NCBI GenBank assembly: GCA_903868595.1
Contig: CAIPVV010000024.1
Location: 1-47,673, forward strand
DNA length: 47,673 nucleotides
Direction of reading: 5' to 3'
From: an uncultured Pseudomonadota bacterium
Lineage (GTDB): Bacteria > Pseudomonadota > Gammaproteobacteria > Steroidobacterales > Steroidobacteraceae
Below the pieces are notes generated by a model. That model ran no database searches and was not told the DNA's origin. It saw only the letters and a list, made by a program, of their open reading frames with translations. Shown here piece by piece: positions 8,310-16,266 of this stretch. Each line of letters begins with the position of its first letter. Positions within the stretch are counted from its first letter, which is position 1. Position numbers and translations under genes: made by a program.

Positions 8310-8335
8310 AGCGTGGTTCCGGCAATTCGAAGAAC

Positions 8336-8814
8336 TCATTGCGCCGGGCCTTCGTCGTAGTCGACATAGATATCGACACCAAGACCCAGTTCCCGCTCGG
8401 AAAGCTGTCGCAACAATCCGGGCGAGATTTCAAGGCCTCTATTCCAACTTCGAATCCACGCGCCAACGACAAATCGAACTCTGAATCGCTTCGCCAAGGA
8501 CCTCCACACGGAGAGGTCGGCGGTCATACTTTCAAGGAGGTTAGCGATCTGCGGTTCGAGCGGTTTGCCCGGAACCTCGCGTGCATTCAGAATCCACTTT
8601 CCAGACTTTTCAATATGCGTGCGGTCGTTCTTGTGGACAATATCGCCCTTCAGACTTGATGAGGTCGGTTTTCTGCCGAGGACAGCCGAAAGCTCGTCGG
8701 GATTGAGTCCGTCGCGTAGTAGCCGAGGCAGATGTGGTACTCATCGACCTCACCACCTGCAACGAGTATGGCGTCTTCGAGCGCGGCCGGCGGTTGCCTT
8801 ACAAAATTGGGCAT
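8336..8814 (-). pseudogene. DUF4279-domain gene with one frameshift
   Basis: Reading the minus strand from an ATG at 8814 gives a frame starting MPNFVRQPPAALEDAIL and reaching GEVDEYHICLGYY. The match then continues in another frame from GLNPDELSAVLGRKPTSS through KGDIVHKNDRTHIEKSGKWIL to LGVDIYVDYDEGPAQ-stop at 8336. The pattern (EVDEYHICL, LNPDELSAVLGRKPT, GAWI-SWNRGLEISP-LL) is that of DUF4279 proteins, whose function is unknown. The two halves are joined if a single G is restored near 8715, after the two tyrosines. This is either a young pseudogene or a sequencing error. It is convergent with nothing, lies 24 bp downstream of higA and may be part of the same transcript. Confidence 0.65.
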
Positions 8815-8837
8815 CTGGGCGACAAGTCCCCGTTTTA

Positions 8838-9149
8838 TTAGGTCGGCGCGGACGAGAGCGCGTCGGCCCTAAGGGGCTTGATCTTGGGCCGCTTCTTCTT
8901 CGCGGCGTGCCACAAATCAAATGCAGCCTGCATAGTGAGCCAAGATTCAGCCGACCCTCCAAGCGCTGCCGCAAGACGAATAGCCAGTTCGGCGCTGACG
9001 GCGGCGCGACCGTTTACCACGCGTGACAGCGCAACGCGCGAAACGCCTAGCCGCTTCGAAAGCGCCGTTACCGTCATTCCGCCGTCGGCCCGTAGAACGG
9101 TGTCCTGAAGTATTTCCCCGGGGTGCGGCGGATTGTGCATGCGCGTCAT
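8838..9149 (-). CDS. higA: HigA-type antitoxin (XRE helix-turn-helix)
   Basis: The 103-residue protein opens with the family signature PPHPGEIL (about residues 7-14). A helix-turn-helix follows (TVTALSKRLGVSRVALSRVVNGRAAVSAELAIRLA, about 26-60), then the C-terminal SAESWLTMQAAFDLW helix. HigA neutralises HigB and represses the operon. It starts 12 bp after the higB stop, the usual toxin-first order. The C-terminus has a lysine-rich extension (AAKKKRPKIKPL) beyond the core domain. Confidence 0.93.
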   Translation of the reverse strand: MTRMHNPPHPGEILQDTVLRADGGMTVTALSKRLGVSRVALSRVVNGRAAVSAELAIRLAAALGGSAESWLTMQAAFDLWHAAKKKRPKIKPLRADALSSAPT

Positions 9150-9161
9150 GGATTAGATCCC

Positions 9162-9440
9162 TCAGTGATAGTCCTGATAATCGATCAGAACTGCATCGAC
9201 GCCTTCGAACATTAACGTCAGTCGCCAATTCTCGTCCACCCACACCGACCAGTGACCATGAAGATCGCTCTTGAGTGGGTGTAGACGCCACCCCGGACGG
9301 TTCATATCCTCTGGGCCTCGTGCGGCGTCCAACTGACCGAGTTGCAGCCGCAATCGCTTCGCGTGCTTTGGTTGAATACCGGCCTTCGACCCAGTACGAA
9401 AGTAACGTTCCAGCCCGCGATGGCGGAAGTCCTTGATCAT
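9162..9440 (-). CDS. higB: HigB-type mRNA interferase toxin
   Basis: The 92-residue protein from the ATG at 9440 has the HigB/RelE pattern: MIKDFRHRGLERYF at the start, PKHAKRLRLQLGQLDAAR, PGWRLHPLKSDLHGHWSVWV and the ending NWRLTLMFEGVDAVLIDYQDYH. HigB cleaves mRNA on the ribosome. A longer upstream frame exists (to 9548), but it runs through repeat R4 and does not match the family, so 9440 is the better start. higB precedes higA, as in typical higBA operons. Confidence 0.93.
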   Translation of the reverse strand: MIKDFRHRGLERYFRTGSKAGIQPKHAKRLRLQLGQLDAARGPEDMNRPGWRLHPLKSDLHGHWSVWVDENWRLTLMFEGVDAVLIDYQDYH

Positions 9441-9447
9441 GGAATAG

Positions 9448-9468
9448 TGTATCTCCTCGCGATACAGT
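9448..9468 (-). promoter_or_regulatory. Candidate higBA operator
   Basis: An inverted repeat TGTATC (9448-9453), 7 bp, GATACA (9461-9466) lies 8 bp upstream of the higB start. Its position in the promoter/leader fits a HigA binding site. Arms are only 6 bp, so confidence is modest. Confidence 0.4.
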
Positions 9469-9482
9469 AAGCAATTGCACCG

Positions 9483-9856
9483 TGGTCTACTGCGGTGTCG
9501 GCGGCATCGTCTACCGGAAGTCGACAGAATGACAGTGTCCGTGAGCATAACTGCGCGAATAAATTAGAAATTTCAGCGTGAGCGCCGACCACCACCAGCA
9601 GTACCTCGCGAAGAATCCGAACGGGTACTGCGGAATCGGCGGCTGCGGGGTTCCCTTTAGACTCGCGGAGTTACAGGTGGGGGAGAAGGCCTAAGAGTTG
9701 GTAGACCGAGGGTTCTGTCGTGGAAACAGAGGGTTGCCTGCTCGCCGGATCGATGATCCGCGTATTTCCGCCGGAAGACGCTGCCTGCATTCGCCGTCGA
9801 CGTCTACCGGAAGTCTACCGGTGGCCCGTGCCTAGGAAAGTCCTCGGCGAAAGGCC
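9483..9856 (+). repeat. msrA-tail repeat R4
   Basis: Half-site gtctactgc at 9485, box A gtctaccggaagtcgac at 9509-9525, msrA tail at 9590-9694, box B at 9802-9821. Spacings are 24 and 293 bp, as in R1 and R2. Box B is followed by gcctaggaaagtcctcggcg, similar to the R2 flank. The left edge lies only about 40 bp upstream of higB, which is on the other strand. Confidence 0.9.
9590..9694 (+). pseudogene. msrA 3' end remnant in R4
   Basis: Open 34-codon tail as in R1 and R2, with conservative changes (Y to H at the first residue, K to R in VPFRLAE) and a TAA stop. It has no start or catalytic part. Confidence 0.8.
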
Positions 9857-10025
9857 CCTTGTGCTGGGCGGCGTGGACGGCGATCCTTCGTGCGCGAACC
9901 TGAATATCCGCGACAGATATCGTGGTTGGAATCCGGCCTATGAAGGCGTATTCCTGGTGTCAGGGTTGGCAAACGGCAATTCGAAAATTATTCGCCTCCA
10001 CCGAACGTCGGCGAACTAACAGCGG

Positions 10026-10307
10026 ATGCCAGCGCGTACGCCCGCCATCACGGTAGCCGCCGAACGAGTTGGTCAGTTCATTCTGATTATCCGGCGCCAG
10101 CGGGTCCTCCTTGATGAGGGCTTGGCTGCGCTCTATGGCGTGGAGACTCGCAGCTTGGTGCAGGCGGTCAAGCGCAATCCAGAGCGCTTCCCGCCGGATT
10201 TCATGTTCGAGCTTTCCGCAGCTGAGTGGGCAGCTTTGAGATCACAGACTGTGACCTCAAAACCCGGCCGGGGTGGTCGACGCTATCCGCGCCTTAAATG
10301 CCGCTGA
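10026..10307 (+). pseudogene. Truncated ORF6N-domain protein
   Basis: The 93-residue frame matches the ORF6N domain of phage and mobile-element proteins: VGQFILIIRRQRVLLDEGLAALYGVETRSLVQAVKRNPERFPPDFMF (about residues 18-65), then LSAAEWAALRSQTVTS and GGRRYP. After GGRRYP the family normally continues with a tyrosine/phenylalanine-rich stretch and a long C-terminal part. Here it ends in the unrelated RLKCR and stops. The gene is therefore cut at its 3' side, next to a fragment of the primase-helicase gene. ORF6N domains are DNA-binding modules related to KilA-N proteins. The 28-codon start is duplicated at 6647. Confidence 0.75.
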
Positions 10308-10429
10308 ATGATTGCGTCTCGGCTTCCTCATGAACCTCGTTCCTCCGGTTATGCCGGCCGGCACAAGTTCCACTTATACCCGTGTCCAAAATCCCGAAGC
10401 CACCTCTGTCATCGCTGCGGCCTGGGCCT

Positions 10430-11150
10430 TGGTTGGCTCATCATCAGCCACACGTGCGCGCTCATGCGGCAGCTCAAGCTGAACTCCTACGAGCGGCTGT
10501 TTCCCAACCAAGACACGATGCCGAAAGGCGGATTCGGGAACCTGATTGCGTAGCCCCTGCAAAAGGGGCCACGCGAGAGAGGCTGCAGTGTATTTGTCGA
10601 TGCCGAGCTGCAGGCGTACCCGGATCAATGGTCGTTCCTGACCGCTATCCGCCCGATGGACGCGTACGACATCGAGCCAACCATATTGGGGCCACTGGTG
10701 GCGTCCATCGGCTGGACGTCACGTTCATCGACGACGAAGACTTGGCTACGCCCTGCAAGGGCGCGAGCGCGTCAGGCAAGAAACTTTCTGGTTCTCCGCC
10801 GAAGTCGCTGAACGTGACACTTGCCAACTTGATCTACTTCGAAAAGGCGCAGCTGCCGCAGGCATTGGCCAATCGACTGATCCGTTTGGCCGCTATCCAA
10901 AACCCCGAGTTCTACAAGACCCAGGCAATGCGGATGTCGGTGTGGGACAAGCCGCGGGTCAGTGGCTGCGCCGACAATTTCCCGCAGCACATCGAATTTC
11001 CACGCGGCTGCATGGATGCTGCGCTTGCCTTGCTGCGCGACAACGGCATTGCCTGCGATCTTCGAGATGAGCGTGTCCACGGCCAGCCGCTTGAAGTCGA
11101 ATTCGTTGGTACTTTGCGCATTGACCAAGAGGCGGCGGTCTCGGCGCGAG
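10430..11150 (+). pseudogene. Decayed internal fragment of the primase-helicase gene
   Basis: This stretch is clearly similar at DNA level to 2590-3310, which encodes about residues 197-434 of the intact AEP-helicase (from IISHTCA-RTRQLKLNSY to DQEAAVSA). It lacks both the primase catalytic pair and all helicase motifs. It carries an in-frame TAG at 10551-10553, where the intact gene has TTG. It also has a 1-bp deletion near 10686 (attgggg versus attgcggg). Both ends are abrupt: the left joins 120 bp of unassigned sequence after ORF6N, the right joins the brnA end. It is a relic of a second, diverged copy of the 2006-4375 gene. Confidence 0.88.
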
Positions 11151-11179
11151 GTTCCTTTTGACTACTTTGCTTGACCGGC

Positions 11180-11419
11180 TCACCTCTTCGCGGCGAGAGC
11201 CGGCTGACCGAGCTTGTCGGCAAGCCACAGCTTGATCAGTGACTGCCGCGTCACGCCGAGCCTGCGCGCTTCACGGTCGAGGGAATCCACCATCCAAGCG
11301 GGGAAGTCAACGTTGACCCGCCTCGCGTCCGTGCCGACGCGCCGTGCCTTGCGTAGATCGAGCTGGTCTACGATCTTCTCGCCAGCGTCGAATTTACGAT
11401 CAAACGTCTTCGCTTTCAT
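11180..11419 (-). CDS. brnA: BrnA-type antitoxin (ribbon-helix-helix)
   Basis: From the ATG at 11419 the protein begins MKAKTFDRKFDAGEKIVDQLD, typical of BrnA. A CopG-like ribbon-helix-helix follows (RRVNVDFPAWMVDSLDREARRLGVTRQSLIKLWLADKL), then a short tail. A start at 11437 adds MRKWRF but is less like the family. The gene overlaps the end of brnT by about 20 bp, as is usual for brnTA. BrnA binds BrnT and represses the operon. Confidence 0.9.
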   Translation of the reverse strand: MKAKTFDRKFDAGEKIVDQLDLRKARRVGTDARRVNVDFPAWMVDSLDREARRLGVTRQSLIKLWLADKLGQPALAAKR

Positions 11420-11669
11420 AAATCTCCACTTCCTCATTTCGAGATCGTCTGACGGAAATCAGCCGAATGTTGTCGCCGCGGCGCGTGACGATTGCCGACC
11501 AGTGCTTCTCGTCGATCTTGCCGATTAGCAACCAACGGGGTTCATCCATCGTCCGCGCTGGAACCTCCACCAAGTGCGCGTCGGCCCAAAGTCGCTGCGC
11601 TTCGTCGAAGTCGATGTCATGTTTGCGCTTGTTTTCGGCGCTCTTGTCAGGGTCGTATTCGAAACCCAT
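11400..11669 (-). CDS. brnT: BrnT-type ribonuclease toxin
   Basis: The 89-residue protein has the BrnT signature: FEYDPDKSAENKRKHDIDFDEAQRLWAD at the start, EVPARTMDEPRWLLIGKID in the middle, and the IRLISVRRSRNEEVEIYE ending. BrnT has a RelE-like fold and cleaves RNA. Length and motifs are normal. It is the first gene of the pair, transcribed leftwards from an AT-rich promoter at about 11690-11730 and lying between the primase-helicase relic and repeat R5. Confidence 0.92.
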   Translation of the reverse strand: MGFEYDPDKSAENKRKHDIDFDEAQRLWADAHLVEVPARTMDEPRWLLIGKIDEKHWSAIVTRRGDNIRLISVRRSRNEEVEIYESEDV

Positions 11670-11694
11670 GGCGCTGGACTAATCCTTTGAAAGG

Positions 11695-11724
11695 GTATAG
11701 TAAAGGTATAATAACTATACTATA
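11695..11724 (-). promoter_or_regulatory. Candidate brnTA operator/promoter
   Basis: An unusually AT-rich stretch carries nested inverted repeats: GTATAGT (11695-11701) with ACTATAC (11714-11720), and TATAGTA (11696-11702) with TACTATA (11718-11724). It ends 26 bp upstream of the brnT start. BrnA is the expected ligand. Confidence 0.5.
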
Positions 11725-11756
11725 GATTTCGAGAGTCTCCAATGGGGTCGGCGATA

Positions 11757-12118
11757 GGGTCTCCCGCCGGATTGACGTTGAGGTCTACTGAAAGTGGACC
11801 GGCAGCGGCTAGCGGCAGGGGTAAGCACCTGGATTTCCTGGGATTTCCACGTATCGGACGTACTATCACCAGCAGTACGTCGCCAAGAATCCGAATGGGT
11901 ACTGCGGGATAGAGGGCTGTGGAGTTCCCTTTAAACTTGCGGAGTTACACGTGGGGGAGAAGGCGTGATGGTTGGTGTGACACGGTTTCCATATGAAGCC
12001 AAGGGGCTACCAACTCGATAGGCGATTTTCTGCGGGAAAACGCTGTGAGTTTCCGGCGTTAAGGTCTACCGGAAGTCTGCCGGTGTATTGGACCTAGAAA
12101 AGTCCGCTGCGAAGAAAC
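11757..12118 (+). repeat. msrA-tail repeat R5 (last copy)
   Basis: Half-site gtctcccgc at 11759, box A gtctactgaaagtggacc at 11783-11800, msrA tail at 11864-11968, box B gtctaccggaagtctgccgg at 12064-12083. Half-site to box A is 24 bp; box A to box B is 281 bp, so this copy is about 12 bp shorter. It marks the right edge of the array; sequence to the right no longer resembles the cassettes. Confidence 0.88.
11864..11968 (+). pseudogene. msrA 3' end remnant in R5
   Basis: Open 34-codon tail ending in TGA, the third different stop codon among the five copies. Differences include L to V after QQY, GIGG to GIEG and LQVG to LHVG. It has no start or catalytic part. Confidence 0.78.
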
Positions 12119-12465
12119 CTGATTCAGCGGGCGCTCAGGCACCCACTTTATACTTCTGGTGGTACGTCGCCGCTCCATCAGGGGTGAGCTTCACGCGGCT
12201 GATTAGAGCCTATCTCAAAATTGGCTGAGCAGGATACATAGGGCTGCCAGCTGCACGAAGCCGAGACTGCGCTTGCGCAGCAGGGCTTAGGAAATGCACG
12301 CCTATAGGGTGTGTTGCAAACGCATTTCGGCAGTGCTCGCATCGTAGGGTGTGGCCACGCGACCATCCTCGCATCGCAACAGCCGGAATGCCGCTGGGGC
12401 CTAGCATCCTCGTGGACGCGCTGGTTCCTTCAGCCGACAAGTTGCCACACCGGCCGCTGGCCGAA
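12119..12465. mobile_element. Array border with probable transposase 3' remnant
   Basis: No intact gene. On the minus strand around 12203-12275 the sequence reads LRKRSLGFVQLAALCILLSQF-stop and is followed by the motif gagcctatctcaaaa (12205-12219 on the plus strand). This resembles the C-terminal end and terminal repeat of an IS4/IS5-type element, but I cannot prove it. The rest of the stretch holds short frames without recognisable products. Confidence 0.35.
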
Positions 12466-12849
12466 TCAGCGGCCCATCACGCCATTCGTCACACCGCCGC
12501 TGGAGTCCGCTCCCTGCATACCGGTCGGCGTGCCGTTCATTCGGCGTAGGAGATCCTGAGTATTATCCCGCTGCGCATCCATCTGCGCCTGGGTCATGCA
12601 GACTTCCTCGACATCTGTGCGTGATCCTGTCGTGGACTCCCGTCGGCAGAAATATTCGGTACCGTTTTTTACCATTCGCCGATAGCCCTTCGCGCGGTCA
12701 ATCGGCTTCTCCGAAACTGCTGCCTTGGCTGCGCTGTCGGTAGCGGCGGAACTGCGTGCACTGCCTCCCGTCGATGGATCGGCGGCACAGCCCGATAGGG
12801 TCAGCGCGGCCACGACGAAGAAGGAAAAACCTTTGATTTTTGCTTGCAC
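12466..12849 (-). CDS. Small lipoprotein of unknown function
   Basis: The 127-residue protein starts with GTG at 12849, preceded by a GAGG Shine-Dalgarno. It has a lysine-containing n-region, a hydrophobic core and a lipobox ending LTLSGC (C21), so it should be lipid-anchored. A Ser/Ala-rich linker is followed by a compact region with two cysteines (YRRMVKNGTEYFCRRE...VEEVCMTQAQMDAQ) and a Gly/Met-rich tail. The pattern occurs in short uncharacterised proteobacterial lipoproteins. No operon partner is visible. Confidence 0.7.
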   Translation of the reverse strand: MQAKIKGFSFFVVAALTLSGCAADPSTGGSARSSAATDSAAKAAVSEKPIDRAKGYRRMVKNGTEYFCRRESTTGSRTDVEEVCMTQAQMDAQRDNTQDLLRRMNGTPTGMQGADSSGGVTNGVMGR

Positions 12850-13247
12850 GATGACCTCGATCTTATTTTTTTGGAGCCGGTCCTATAATACCGCAGACGC
12901 AGCCGATTTCGAGCGGCCGTTTGGCAGGCGTCTATATCCTGAGGTTTGTGGTGATAGCTAAATGCCTTACCGCTTACCTCGGCGCGGCTTGGAAGCCTCC
13001 CGGCCGTCAGCGGAAACCGCCTTACAGGAGCCGTACCCACCGGGACCGGAGCGGGCGCTCTTCGGGGTGGGCTGCTTCGGTGTAACCGGTGCCGCCGCTG
13101 GTGGCGTTCGGAGCGGCAACAAGAGGGGGGCTGTGATACACGGCGGGTTATGCGGGGGTGGCAACGGGGCAGCCACCCTGGCGATCGGGTAGCGGTAATA
13201 CCCGGTAGCCTCCCGCATGCAGCCCAGCTTACAGGCTCCTCTAGCGC
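12850..13247. other. Stretch without a supportable gene
   Basis: Only short GC-rich frames are present. A minus-strand frame (12967-13218) is proline-rich and low-complexity and has no recognisable domain. I see no RNA gene or repeat. Confidence 0.4.
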
Positions 13248-13478
13248 TTAAGTGGACGCAATCCCGTAGCCATCGCTCGATATCCCGGCGTCTGGGCGTC
13301 GCCAGATCACTTTTCCAATTGCTTCCTGCAGCACGTACCGGTCCAGCGGCATACCGGCTACCAGCCGCTTTAGCCGTACGTTCCCGTCCCGCAGTTGCCT
13401 GCGCGCCCGGACCTGCAGGAGAACCATGTTCGCGTACCGCTTCTTCCAGACGAAGCCGGTTGCCTTCCGGATCCCCAT
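13248..13478 (-). pseudogene. IS3-family transposase OrfA remnant
   Basis: The minus-strand frame reads GIRKATGFVWKKRYANM...VRARRQLRDGNVRLKRLVAGMPLDRYVLQEAIGK. This is the helix-turn-helix end and leucine-zipper part of IS3-group OrfA (family pattern VWKKKY----RQL-EEN-RLK-LVA-L-LDK--L-E). The normal N-terminus is missing, the zipper has several substitutions and no OrfB follows, so it is an old fragment. Confidence 0.75.
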
Positions 13479-13551
13479 CTGCCGGCAGACGCCCGCAATA
13501 GGGCCGACTCGCGTCGCCCTATCTCAGGTGGTCCGCAGAGCCTGCTCGCAG

Positions 13552-16266
<2,715 letters not shown>

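Noticed and set aside
9162..9548. Longer 128-codon form of higB starting at 9548
   Set aside because: The extra 36 residues come from repeat R4, are arginine/cysteine-rich and do not match HigB; the ATG at 9440 gives the family N-terminus.
4441..12118. CRISPR array or integron attC array
   Set aside because: The repeats are about 370 bp, spaced 1.5-2.3 kb, carry coding remnants and are not palindromic. There are no short regular spacers and no integrase in the window.
4441..12118. Repeats as independent insertions of a MITE-like transposable element
   Set aside because: All copies lie in one orientation within one array and separate self-contained cassettes. I found no terminal inverted repeats or target duplications. 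It is kept as the main alternative until genome-wide copies are checked.
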